NCBI RefSeq assembly: GCF_000169375.1 | Contig: NZ_AAXY01000004.1 | Span: 1 to 64,000 of the forward strand | Direction: 5' to 3' | Source: Marinobacter sp. ELB17 | GTDB taxonomy: Bacteria > Pseudomonadota > Gammaproteobacteria > Pseudomonadales > Oleiphilaceae | Length of the DNA: 64,000 bases | Part shown: piece after piece, positions 18,990 to 28,417 of the stretch | How the letters are laid out: every line of letters begins with the position of its first letter | How positions within the stretch are numbered: the stretch's first letter is position 1 | Notes under the pieces: model-generated | Told to the model about the DNA's origin: nothing | The model's input: only the letters and a program-made list of their open reading frames with translations | Databases searched by the model: none | Translations under genes and position numbers: made by a program

Positions 18990-20506
18990 GAATAGAACCC
19001 TTTTTCGGCGAAACGATTTTGCCGCAGCAGCAAGGCCGGCCGGTAGCGCTCTTCGCCGTAGCTCTGCTGGATGTGTGTCAGTACGGTATGCACCAGGCTG
19101 AACCCAAGGTTGTCACTCCAGCGCAGAGGGCCTTCCGGGTAGTTCAGGCCGGCTTTCATGGCAAGGTCAATATCGTCAATAGACGCCACTCCGTGCAGCG
19201 CCGCGTCTGCGGCTTCATTGGTTAGGGTGGCCACTGTGCGCATAACAACCAGGCCTGGCCGGTCGGCAATCTGGCTGACCGCCAGGCCGGTTTTTTGCAA
19301 CAGGGCGCAGGCATCGGTTCTGGCTTGTTCAGACGCCTGCGCAGCAACCGCAATGGCAAGGCGGGTGGTTTTGGCGTAATCAAACGCCAGGTCGAGCAGC
19401 ACCAGATTGTTGCAGGCTTCGTTCGCCGCGCGTTCGGTGGCCATACGGCCATCGGTTAATGCCAGCACGGCATCGCCAAATCGCAGGCGGCCGGGACCAT
19501 CGCGTTCGATGATGTTCAAGCCGCTGGCAGCCAGTCGTTTTACCAACGGTGCTAGCGGGCCGGAGTCGCCTTCTACAATTAAGGTATCGGCAGCGGAGTT
19601 GGCTTTTTCGGCGGTGGCAGGCAGGGGTTTTTGCGCGCCCTCGGCGTAGTTGTAAAAGCCCCGGCCGGTCTTGCGGCCTAAACGGCCGGCGTCAACCAGA
19701 TCTTTCTGCACCAGCGAAGGTAAAAAGCGGGTGTCCTGGTAGTAGGAATTGAACACCGAGGAAGTCACTGCGTAATTGACGTCGTGCCCGATCAGATCTG
19801 TCAGCTCGAACGCGCCCATCCGGAAACCGCCGGCCTCGCGCATGATGGCATCCAGGGTGGCGCTGTCTGTTGTCTGTTCTTGAAGCAGCCGCAGGCTTTC
19901 TGCGTAAAACGGCCGTGCGACTCTATTCACAATAAAGCCGGGGGTAGAGGTTGCGGTTACGGGTTTCTTGCCCCATTGGGCCGCCGTGGCGTAAACGCGT
20001 TGGGCAACGTCATCGCTGGTGGCCAGGCCTTTGACCACTTCCACCAGTGCCATCAAAGGCGCCGGATTAAAAAAGTGCATGCCTACCAAGCGTGAGGGGT
20101 GCTTCATTTTTGCGCCCAGTGCCGTTACCGAGATGGACGACGTATTGGTGGCCAGAATGGTGTCGTCGCCGCAGACTTTCTCAAGGCTGGTCAGTAAGCT
20201 GCGCTTGATATCCAGGTCTTCAATGATGGCTTCAATGACCAGGCCGGCGCTGGCAAGATCGTCGAGTTCGTTAACCGGCGTAATGCGGTTGATGAGGGCA
20301 TCCAACGCGGACTGCTCCATCTTTCCTTTATTGACCCGCCGCTGAAGTTGTTGAACGATGCTTTGACGGCCTGCTTCGGCAGCACCTTCCCGTTGGTCAA
20401 GCAAAAACACTTGGTGGCCCGCCTGCGCGGCTACCTGAGCAATGCCGGAGCCCATGGCGCCAGCGCCGATAATGGCAACAGGCGTGTTTGTGGCAAGTGG
20501 CTGCAT
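18986..20506 (-). CDS. paaH: PaaH, 3-hydroxyadipyl-CoA dehydrogenase
   Basis: A 506-residue NAD-dependent dehydrogenase. The Rossmann motif VAIIGAGAMGSGIAQVAA opens the protein, the catalytic region is VGMHFFNPAPLMALVEVVKG, and two 3-hydroxyacyl-CoA dehydrogenase C-terminal domains follow, as usual in the 500-residue PaaH class. It oxidises 3-hydroxyadipyl-CoA. The gene is three bases from paaG and overlaps paaI by four. Confidence 0.95.
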   Translation of the reverse strand: MQPLATNTPVAIIGAGAMGSGIAQVAAQAGHQVFLLDQREGAAEAGRQSIVQQLQRRVNKGKMEQSALDALINRITPVNELDDLASAGLVIEAIIEDLDIKRSLLTSLEKVCGDDTILATNTSSISVTALGAKMKHPSRLVGMHFFNPAPLMALVEVVKGLATSDDVAQRVYATAAQWGKKPVTATSTPGFIVNRVARPFYAESLRLLQEQTTDSATLDAIMREAGGFRMGAFELTDLIGHDVNYAVTSSVFNSYYQDTRFLPSLVQKDLVDAGRLGRKTGRGFYNYAEGAQKPLPATAEKANSAADTLIVEGDSGPLAPLVKRLAASGLNIIERDGPGRLRFGDAVLALTDGRMATERAANEACNNLVLLDLAFDYAKTTRLAIAVAAQASEQARTDACALLQKTGLAVSQIADRPGLVVMRTVATLTNEAADAALHGVASIDDIDLAMKAGLNYPEGPLRWSDNLGFSLVHTVLTHIQQSYGEERYRPALLLRQNRFAEKGFYS

Positions 20507-20509
20507 GGT

Positions 20510-21301
20510 TTATTTTCCTGTGAATTTGGGGGCGCGTTTTTCCGTGAAGGCGGAAACGCCTTCACGGTAATCATCGCTGCGGCCGGCCAAGCGCTGCAGA
20601 TCACGCTCGACCAGTGACTGTTCTTCAAACGTATTATTGGCGCTTGCGTGCAGGGCACGCTTGATCATTGCCAGGCCTTTGGTGGGCTGAGTGGCAAAAT
20701 GGCGGGCCAGGTTCATGGCTTCATCTTGTAGGGCGTCGTCTTCTACGCACTGCCAGATCATGCCCCACTGTTCCGCCTTTTCGGCGCTCAGTTTGCCACC
20801 CAATAAGGCCAGGCCTTTTGCACGAGCCATTCCGACCGCGCGCGGCAGAGTCCAGGTACCGCCGCAGTCGGGAATAAGTCCTATTTTGCAAAAGGCCTGA
20901 ACAAAGTTGGCGGAACGAGCCGCAAGTGTGATGTCGCAGGCCAGCGCGATATTTGCGCCTGCGCCCGCGGCTACGCCATTTACAGCACAGATGACCGGCA
21001 TCGGCAGGTCCCGCAGGGCTTGCAGTAACGGGTTGTAGTACTGTTCGATGGAGATACCCAAGTCTGGTACTTGCGCGCCCGGCTTGACGGTGCGGTCAGA
21101 CAGGTCTTGGCCGGCACAGAAACCTCGGCCGTTACCGGTCAACAGCATTACCCGCACAGAGGCATCGTTGCGAATGCTCTTGAGGGCGGCGCGCATCTGT
21201 TTGTGCATCTCAACGTTAAAGCTATTAAGGCTGTCTGGGCGGTTCAGGGTAACTTTGGCGATCCCCTGGTCAATATCGAGAAGCACGCTCTGCTCGGTCA
21301 T
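20510..21301 (-). CDS. paaG: PaaG, 1,2-epoxyphenylacetyl-CoA isomerase
   Basis: A 263-residue crotonase-fold enzyme that turns the ring epoxide into oxepin-CoA and also isomerises a beta-oxidation intermediate. PaaG is told from PaaF by GRGFCAGQDLSDR and by KIGLIPDCGGTWTLPRAVGM, which carries the catalytic Asp in LIPDCGG. The oxyanion segment is AVNGVAAGAGANIALACD. It is separated from paaF by 78 bases without a clear promoter. Confidence 0.95.
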   Translation of the reverse strand: MTEQSVLLDIDQGIAKVTLNRPDSLNSFNVEMHKQMRAALKSIRNDASVRVMLLTGNGRGFCAGQDLSDRTVKPGAQVPDLGISIEQYYNPLLQALRDLPMPVICAVNGVAAGAGANIALACDITLAARSANFVQAFCKIGLIPDCGGTWTLPRAVGMARAKGLALLGGKLSAEKAEQWGMIWQCVEDDALQDEAMNLARHFATQPTKGLAMIKRALHASANNTFEEQSLVERDLQRLAGRSDDYREGVSAFTEKRAPKFTGK

Positions 21302-21379
21302 GGAATAGTCCTTTTCGTAGATTTGGTACCCGTGTGTGATCGGGCAGTTGATCGTTGTTTGGTCGTTGTCTGAGCGAGA

Positions 21380-22156
21380 TCAGCGTCCGCTGAACTGGGG
21401 CTTGCGCTTGTTGCGAAACGCATCCAGACCTTCGCGGCGGTCTTCTGTTGCGGCCAGAATGGTAAACGCGTGACGCTCAAATCGCAGGCCGGCAGCAAGG
21501 TCCATATCCGCACCCCGGCGCACCGACTCGCGCGCTAGCTGCACGGCAATAGGGCCTTTGGATGCAATCGTGGTGGCGATCGCCATGGCGCGTTCAACCG
21601 TAAGTTCCGGTTGGCAGATTTCGGTGATTAAACCGGCTGCGAGTGCTCTTTGGGCGCCGATAGCTTCCCCGGTGAGAACCATCTGCATCGCCAATGATTG
21701 CCCCACCGCTCGCACCAGGCGCTGGGTCCCGCCGGCGCCGGGCATAATGCCGAGGTTGATTTCAGGTTGGCCAAACTGGGCGTTGGTGCCGGCAATAAGA
21801 ATGTCACCCCGCATTGCGAGCTCACAGCCGCCGCCCAAGCAGAACCCGTTCACGGCGATAATCAGCGGTTTAACAAAGCGGTCTATGCGCGCCCAGTGTT
21901 GGACACGAGGGTCTTCCAGCATTCCAACAACATCGCGGGAGGCCATCTCGTTGATATCGGCACCGGCGGCAAACGCGCGCTCACTCCCGGTAATAACGAC
22001 GGCTTTGGTTTCAGGGTCGGTTTCTGCAATATCGAGTTGTTCGCTCAGCGCCTCGAGCAGTGCGGTATTGAGTGCGTTGAGAGCTTCGGGACGATTAAGC
22101 GTTAGAAGGCGAACGCCGTTAGTTGGCCCTTCTGATAGCAGTATCTGCGGCATCAT
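21380..22156 (-). CDS. paaF: PaaF, 2,3-dehydroadipyl-CoA hydratase
   Basis: A 258-residue enoyl-CoA hydratase hydrating 2,3-dehydroadipyl-CoA. Crotonase landmarks are RAFAAGADINEMA, NGFCLGGGCELAMRGD and LGIMPGAGGTQRLVRAVGQS with the catalytic glutamate region. Two ATGs stand side by side (22156 and 22153); either may be used. It is first in the paaFGHIJK unit with a promoter and PaaX-type operator 105-160 bases upstream. Confidence 0.94.
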   Translation of the reverse strand: MMPQILLSEGPTNGVRLLTLNRPEALNALNTALLEALSEQLDIAETDPETKAVVITGSERAFAAGADINEMASRDVVGMLEDPRVQHWARIDRFVKPLIIAVNGFCLGGGCELAMRGDILIAGTNAQFGQPEINLGIMPGAGGTQRLVRAVGQSLAMQMVLTGEAIGAQRALAAGLITEICQPELTVERAMAIATTIASKGPIAVQLARESVRRGADMDLAAGLRFERHAFTILAATEDRREGLDAFRNKRKPQFSGR

Positions 22157-22259
22157 TATGGTCTCGGTATTTCATTATTTTTGATTTGCTAGAACGTGGG
22201 CCCGCAGCTATCGGGCGGTTCTTTACAGCGGTGTTTTACCTTGTTTGTTTTAACGAAAG

Positions 22260-22315
22260 AGTATAGGTTTTAATTGATACCGGTCAAGGGTAAGAATAAT
22301 GAATTTTTGTATCAC
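22260..22315 (-). promoter_or_regulatory. paaF promoter with PaaX-type operator
   Basis: On the minus strand TTGACC (22287-22282) and TATACT (22265-22260) lie 16 bases apart. GATAC (22276-22280) and GTATC (22309-22313) form an inverted pair with starts 33 bases apart; one half is in the promoter spacer and the other upstream. This is the same arrangement as at paaA (spacing 32). The site lies 63 bases from the left end hairpin of the IS element. Confidence 0.55.
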
Positions 22316-22377
22316 GTTTGATTTTTCAGTGTAGCAGTGCTCGCAGATTTCTGATTTTTATCGGAATGCGCGGAAAA

Positions 22378-22397
22378 CCTCGGCCTTCAGGCCGGGG
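22378..22397. repeat. IS left-end hairpin
   Basis: An 8-bp stem CCTCGGCC / GGCCGGGG (one T-G pair) around the loop TTCA. In IS200/IS605 elements such subterminal hairpins are recognised by TnpA as single-stranded DNA. The right end carries a matching hairpin with the same loop. Confidence 0.75.
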
Positions 22398-22443
22398 ATG
22401 AATAGCGCGGACATCGCAGGTGTCCCTCTCGTTAGCAACATTC

Positions 22444-22569
22444 TCATTCCGGCGTTTGCTGCTGCTCAATGTACTGGCGAATAATGCTAATGGGTGCACC
22501 ACCACAACTGCCAGCGAAGTAAGACGGCGACCATAAGGCATTACCCCATAACTTTTTCTTCCCTAAAAA
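22444..22569 (-). pseudogene. tnpA remnant (C-terminal 41 residues)
   Basis: The minus frame ending at 22444 contains KKLWGNALWSPSYFAGSCGG followed by APISIIRQYIEQQQTPE, the C-terminus of IS200-type Y1 transposases. Upstream of that the frame no longer resembles TnpA, and only 60 bases remain before tnpB, so the catalytic His-x-His and Tyr regions are gone. The transposase is inactive. Confidence 0.8.
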
Positions 22570-22629
22570 CGCAGTGCCGCCCGTGCCTAATATCATTGTT
22601 TTTTTCCATGGACCAACCATAATTGAGCT

Positions 22630-23844
22630 ATGAAACGCCTTCAAGCATTCAAATTTCAGATTGAGCCAAACGGTGAGCAAATCCGCGCCATGCGTCAGTA
22701 CGCGGGTAATGCTCGCAAGATTTGGAATTTGGCTTTGAATCGTCAGCAAGAGCGACATACGGCCGGTGAAAAATTCACCAACAGCTTTGGCATGAATAAT
22801 TGGCTGCCAGCGTGGAAGCAGGAATTCTCGTACTTGTGCGACTCTCCCTCACAAACACTACAACAAGTCACAAAAGACCTGGCCGCTGCGTACAAGAACT
22901 TCTTTGAGAAGCGTGCCGATTTTCCACAATTCAAGAAAAAAGGTAGGTCCTCAGACAGCTTTCGCTTTCCGCAAGGTTTCGAGATTGACGAAGCCAATCG
23001 ACGTATTCGACTCCCAAAGCTAGGCTGGATTCGCTACCGCAAGAGCCGTGGCATCCTCGGACTGGCAAAGAACATCACCGTTTCCTGTGTGGCTGGCAAG
23101 TGGTACGCCAGCATTCAGACCGAGCGCGAAGTTGGGCAGCCAATACATCCATCAACGTCGATAGTCGGCCTCGATGCGGGTATAACGCTATTTGCGACGC
23201 TCTCTGACGGCACGATGTTCGAGCCGGTCAATGCGCTGCGTACCCGCGCTGCGAAGATGGCAAAGTATCAGCGACGCATGAGCCGCAAGGTTAAATTCAG
23301 CAGCAATTGGAAAAAGGCGAAGGCTCGTATCACCAAGTTGCATCAACGGGTTGCTCATACCCGCAATGACTTTCTCCACAAGACCTCGAACATCATCAGC
23401 AAAAACCACGCGGTGGTCGTCATCGAAGATTTGAAAGTCACGAATATGAGCAAGTCAGCAAGCGGCACACTTGAAGCACCAGGACGACGCGTAAACGCCA
23501 AATCCGGCCTTAATAAGTCGATTCTCGATCAGGGCTGGGGCGAGTTCCGCCGCCAGTTGGAATACAAGCAGGCGTGGCTGGGCGGTGTAGTGTTTGCCGT
23601 CAACCCTCGTAACACCAGCCGGACGTGTCCGGCCTGCGGTCATATTTGTGCAGAGAATCGCAAGACTCAATCGCAATTCGAATGTGTCGAATGTGGGTAT
23701 GCTGAAAATGCAGACCTCAACGCCGCAATCAATATTCTAAGGGCAGGTCATGCCCGGTTAGCCTGTGAAGTGAACGGTGCGGTAATGCCGTCAGCAACAG
23801 GAACCCACCGAAGCGACTCAGGGATGGCTCAATGCCACGCCTGA
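22630..23844 (+). CDS. tnpB: TnpB RNA-guided nuclease (IS605 OrfB)
   Basis: A 404-residue TnpB. The RuvC-type catalytic residues are all present: D182 in IVGLDAGITLF, E266 in AVVVIEDLKV and D362 in ENADLNAAINIL; a C4 zinc finger lies between the last two (CPACGH and CVECGY). TnpB proteins cut DNA guided by an RNA from the element's right end, which promotes retention of the element. The N-terminal helix-turn-helix MKRLQAFKFQIEPNGEQIRA is intact, so the protein appears full length although tnpA is lost. Confidence 0.9.
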   Translation: MKRLQAFKFQIEPNGEQIRAMRQYAGNARKIWNLALNRQQERHTAGEKFTNSFGMNNWLPAWKQEFSYLCDSPSQTLQQVTKDLAAAYKNFFEKRADFPQFKKKGRSSDSFRFPQGFEIDEANRRIRLPKLGWIRYRKSRGILGLAKNITVSCVAGKWYASIQTEREVGQPIHPSTSIVGLDAGITLFATLSDGTMFEPVNALRTRAAKMAKYQRRMSRKVKFSSNWKKAKARITKLHQRVAHTRNDFLHKTSNIISKNHAVVVIEDLKVTNMSKSASGTLEAPGRRVNAKSGLNKSILDQGWGEFRRQLEYKQAWLGGVVFAVNPRNTSRTCPACGHICAENRKTQSQFECVECGYAENADLNAAINILRAGHARLACEVNGAVMPSATGTHRSDSGMAQCHA

Positions 23845-23887
23845 GCGCAGCAGGAATCCCTATCCTTCAGGGCGGGGAGGATGTCAA
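23700..23887 (+). ncRNA. Predicted omega (re)RNA of TnpB
   Basis: In characterised IS605-type elements the guide RNA covers the end of tnpB and the right end of the element, and its guide is the flanking DNA just past the end. The equivalent segment here includes the right-end hairpin 23858-23877 (loop TTCA). The guide would start near 23887, in the paaY leader. This is placed by analogy; the 5' boundary is approximate and no promoter is asserted. Confidence 0.4.
23858..23877. repeat. IS right-end hairpin
   Basis: Arms CCCTATCC and GGGCGGGG pair around the loop TTCA with one A-C mismatch. The sequence after it (GGAGGATGTCAAG) is typical for the right end of IS605-type elements. Confidence 0.72.
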
Positions 23888-23959
23888 GTGTATCTTGTGT
23901 TTAAACTTGAGCTCTCAGAACTCGTGAAATAAACGTTAGTGTTCAGTCAGGGGAGTTTT

Positions 23960-24550
23960 ATGCCGTGTTACCAAATTGACGGGGTTACGCCCGTGGTGCA
24001 CTCATCTGCATACGTTCATCCAACGGCGGTGCTTATAGGCGACGTGCACGTGGGTGCGAATTGTTACGTTGGCCCTTGTGCGTCTTTACGTGGCGACTTC
24101 GGTCGCATTGTTATGGAGGCAGGCTCGAACCTGCAGGACAGTTGTGTTATTCACGCGTTTCCGGGCCGAGACGCGATTGTTCGTCGTAATGGTCACGTGG
24201 GACACGGCGCAATATTGCACGGCTGCACCATTGAAGAAGACGCAATGGTGGGTATGAACAGCGTTATAATGGACGAGGCTGTTATTGCAGCACGCTCTAT
24301 TGTAGGCGCATGCGCTTTTGTAAAAGCGGGTTTCGAGTGTGAACCAGCCTCATTGATTGTGGGGTCGCCAGCCAAAGTGTTGCGGCAACTGAGTGATAAA
24401 GAGGTGTGCTGGAAGCAAAGCGGCACCCGCGAATATCAGGTGTTAACCGAGCGCTGCCTTGAAACCATCAAAGAATGTGCACCGCTGACTGAAATTGATG
24501 AAAGCCGGCCTCAGCTGAGAGTGGGTTCGCACAGCTTGAAAGACCGGTGA
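23960..24550 (+). CDS. paaY: PaaY, gamma-carbonic-anhydrase-like thioesterase
   Basis: A 196-residue left-handed beta-helix protein. Hexapeptide repeats run through [20 protein letters not shown] and later turns, with metal-ligand histidines in [11 protein letters not shown] and [12 protein letters not shown]. PaaY hydrolyses a toxic cyclic CoA product of the pathway in characterised strains. ATG 23960 has GGGAG (23951-23955) at the right distance and is preferred to the longer frame at 23939. It is the only paa enzyme gene on the plus strand, cut off from paaF by the IS element. Confidence 0.9.
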   Translation: MPCYQIDGVTPVVHSSAYVHPTAVLIGDVHVGANCYVGPCASLRGDFGRIVMEAGSNLQDSCVIHAFPGRDAIVRRNGHVGHGAILHGCTIEEDAMVGMNSVIMDEAVIAARSIVGACAFVKAGFECEPASLIVGSPAKVLRQLSDKEVCWKQSGTREYQVLTERCLETIKECAPLTEIDESRPQLRVGSHSLKDR

Positions 24551-24573
24551 ATTCGTAAATAACTCGAGAGCCT

Positions 24574-26025
24574 ATGCCCCAACCATCACAGCACCTGAAA
24601 ACCACCACTTTCGCCTTTCTGGATCTTGAAACCACCGGCGGCAGCGTGGCTACTGATCGCATCACTGAAATCGGCATCCAGTTCTGGCGAGCAGGTGAAT
24701 GTGTGGGCCAGTGGCAAACCCTGGTCAATCCGAAAACCCGCATTTCACCCTTCATTGAACAGTTGACCGGCATATCCAATGCCATGGTGGCGGATGCCCC
24801 TCTGTTTGAGGACATTGCTGACGAGCTGGAGCAACGCCTGGACGGCGTGGTGTTTGTGGCCCATAACGCGCGCTTCGATTACGGTTTTGTGAAAGGCGAA
24901 TTTCGCCGGCTGGGGCGAATGTTTGTGGCCAAAGTGTTGTGTACGGTGAAGCTGTCGCGCCGGCTATACCCGGAGTTTCGGCGCCATAATATGGACGCGC
25001 TGATTGAGCGCCATGGTTTGCAGCAGGTGCAGCGCCACCGAGCGATGGGAGACGTTGCTGCCATGCTCGGATTTTTTGAGCATGTTTTGGCGCAGCAAGG
25101 CGAAGACACGTTGGAAACCGCCATATGCGAGTTGCTACAGCGGCCGAGCATTCCCTCCCACCTGCCGTTAGACACATTGCAGGAACTGCCTCGCGGGCCC
25201 GGTGTCTATAGGTTTTACGGCGAGAACGATGCGCTCTTGTACGTGGGCAAAAGCACCAACATTGCGCAGCGGGTGGCCTCGCACTTTTCCGGCGATCACA
25301 ATTCGACCCGCGGCGTGCGAATTTCCGAAAGTCTGCGCCGTGTTGACTGGACCGAAACCGCCGGCGAGCTGGGGGCGTTGTTGCTGGAGTTGAAGCAGAT
25401 CAAAGGTCTGAGGCCGTTGTTCAACCGACGCTCGCGGGCGGCCAAGAATCTGGTGAGCATAGAGCTGACCACAAACGCCCAAGGCTATCTGCAAGCGCGG
25501 CTGATACGGGAAATAGACCCTGGCCGGCTGGGCGACTATTACGGCCTGTTTCGCAGCAAACGCGACGCCGAGCGGGCGTTAGCGAGTATTGCTGCAAAAA
25601 ACGAACTGTGCAATCGCCTGTTAGGCCTGGAACCAGAGCACAGCGGCCCCTGTTTTCAGCGTGCGCTTGGCCGCTGCCAGGGTGCCTGCGAAGGCCGCGA
25701 AGATCCTCTGCGTTATAATTTGCGCATGCAAATTGCGTTTCACAGCCTGCGCCTGCAAACCTGGCCATGGAAAGGGCCGGTGGCGATTATCGAGCGCAAC
25801 GAAATCAGCCATAAAACCGACGTGCTGGTGGTGCACAACTGGGTGCACGTTGCCACGGTTCACGATGACCATGAACTGGACTCGCTGTCGCTGGGCGGCC
25901 AGGCGGTCAATTTTGACCTGGACTCCTACAAACTTCTGGCTAAGGCCCTGCTGGGTAAAGACAGAGGGCAATTCCGTATACAACCGCTGCCGGTTTTAGC
26001 GCAGCCTGATGTGCTAATGCCGTAA
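24574..26025 (+). CDS. DEDDh exonuclease / GIY-YIG nuclease fusion
   Basis: A 483-residue two-nuclease protein. Residues 1-180 form a DnaQ-like 3'-5' exonuclease with DLETTGG (motif I), HNARFDYGFVK (motif II) and HRAMGDVAAM (motif III). Residues about 195-290 form a UvrC/Cho-like GIY-YIG domain with GPGVYRFYGENDALLYVGKS. The rest resembles the region that follows in such fusions (GPCFQRALGRCQGACEG, as in UvrC-type cysteine segments). A DNA repair role is likely. It lies 23 bases after paaY, perhaps co-transcribed, with no pathway link. Confidence 0.85.
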   Translation: MPQPSQHLKTTTFAFLDLETTGGSVATDRITEIGIQFWRAGECVGQWQTLVNPKTRISPFIEQLTGISNAMVADAPLFEDIADELEQRLDGVVFVAHNARFDYGFVKGEFRRLGRMFVAKVLCTVKLSRRLYPEFRRHNMDALIERHGLQQVQRHRAMGDVAAMLGFFEHVLAQQGEDTLETAICELLQRPSIPSHLPLDTLQELPRGPGVYRFYGENDALLYVGKSTNIAQRVASHFSGDHNSTRGVRISESLRRVDWTETAGELGALLLELKQIKGLRPLFNRRSRAAKNLVSIELTTNAQGYLQARLIREIDPGRLGDYYGLFRSKRDAERALASIAAKNELCNRLLGLEPEHSGPCFQRALGRCQGACEGREDPLRYNLRMQIAFHSLRLQTWPWKGPVAIIERNEISHKTDVLVVHNWVHVATVHDDHELDSLSLGGQAVNFDLDSYKLLAKALLGKDRGQFRIQPLPVLAQPDVLMP

Positions 26026-26090
26026 CCGGCGTAGTATTAGTTCAGCCGTGTATTCGTGCTAACTTGCGCGTTGATTAATTGAGAACATAA

Positions 26091-27323
<1,233 letters not shown>

Positions 27324-27336
27324 ATGCGGAGGTCCT

Positions 27337-28353
27337 ATGTGGTTGGTGCGCCCGGTAACAGCGGAGGATATCGAGCCCATACTGGCTTTCGCCGAGACGC
27401 ACACGCGGGCGCTGCCATCTACGCTGCCCCATGAGCGCGAGGCGCTGGCGGGCCGGATAAAAGAATCTTGCGCAGCGTTTGCGGGCGAACACGGTGCGAA
27501 GCACCTGGCGCGCTTTCTGTTTGTGCTGGAGCACGTCGACAGTCATGAAATAAAAGGCGTTGCCGGTATTGATGCCCGTGCCGGCAATGGTCAGCCTTTC
27601 TACAATTATCGCCGCGACGAGCTTATTCACGCGTCCCACGAATTGGGTATCTCCCGTCGGGTGGAAGCGCTTTACCCATCCCACTCCCTGACCGATTGCA
27701 CCCTGCTGTGTGCTCTGGTGATCGCCGAGGAGCTTCGCGGTACTCAGGCATTCGAATTGCTTTCCCGTGCGCGTTTACTGTTTATAGCAGGCCATAGAGA
27801 GTGGTTTGCGGCGCGCACTGTGGTAGAGCTGCAAGGCATCCAGCACAGCGACGGCAGTGTGCCATTCTGGGACAGCCTGGGCCGGCACTTTTTCAATATG
27901 GATTTTACCACCGCCGACCGGCACTCCGCGCAGCTGAGCAAAACGTTTATTGCCGAGCTGATGCCGCCCAACCCCATTTATGTAACTCTGCTCAGCGAAG
28001 CCGCGCAGCAGGCTCTGGGCGAAGCCCATCCGGCAACGGTCGGCAATCTGGAACTGTTACAAAGAGAAGGCTTTGATGCCGGCCACTACGTGGATATTTT
28101 TGACGGTGGCCCGGTGCTGGAAGCGCGCACCGACAGCCTTCACACTATTGCGGCCAGCCGCAGAAAAATCCTTCGCGGCAGCGCCGATGCCGACGGCCCG
28201 TTATGGTTATTGGCGGCGGGCGAAGGCCAGCGCTTTTGTTGCACGCTGACCCCGGTTGAGGAAATGCTGGACGCCGCCTTGAAAGTTCCGATAGACACCT
28301 GGCGCCGCCTGGGTGGTGACACCGGTGACAGCGTGCGCGGATTACCATTATGA
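27337..28353 (+). CDS. aruF: Arginine N-succinyltransferase, alpha subunit (AruF)
   Basis: A 338-residue AstA-family acyltransferase that moves succinyl from succinyl-CoA to arginine. The start ATG 27337 gives MWLVRPVTAEDIEPILAFAE and has GGAGG upstream; an earlier in-frame ATG at 27286 lies inside astC. Shared AstA segments are FYNYRRDELIHASHELGI and TFIAELMPPNPIYVTLL. As in Pseudomonas, two subunit genes are present, the second at 28418. Confidence 0.93.
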   Translation: MWLVRPVTAEDIEPILAFAETHTRALPSTLPHEREALAGRIKESCAAFAGEHGAKHLARFLFVLEHVDSHEIKGVAGIDARAGNGQPFYNYRRDELIHASHELGISRRVEALYPSHSLTDCTLLCALVIAEELRGTQAFELLSRARLLFIAGHREWFAARTVVELQGIQHSDGSVPFWDSLGRHFFNMDFTTADRHSAQLSKTFIAELMPPNPIYVTLLSEAAQQALGEAHPATVGNLELLQREGFDAGHYVDIFDGGPVLEARTDSLHTIAASRRKILRGSADADGPLWLLAAGEGQRFCCTLTPVEEMLDAALKVPIDTWRRLGGDTGDSVRGLPL

Positions 28354-28417
28354 GCACCCTTGTGAGTGTCATCAAAAACACCGCCATGAGTGCCTTTGTT
28401 AATGGAGAGCTGCGACC

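Larger units (their letters stand above)
22378..23887 (+). mobile_element. IS605-type element with degenerate tnpA and intact tnpB
   Basis: Subterminal hairpins mark both ends, each with the loop TTCA: left 22378-22397 and right 23858-23877, the right followed by GGAGGATGTCAAG, typical of this family. Inside lie a leftward tnpA remnant and a rightward tnpB, the divergent IS605 order. There are no terminal inverted repeats or target duplication, as expected for this family. Exact ends were not fixed. The element sits between paaF and paaY. Without TnpA it can move only if another element supplies it. Confidence 0.8.
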
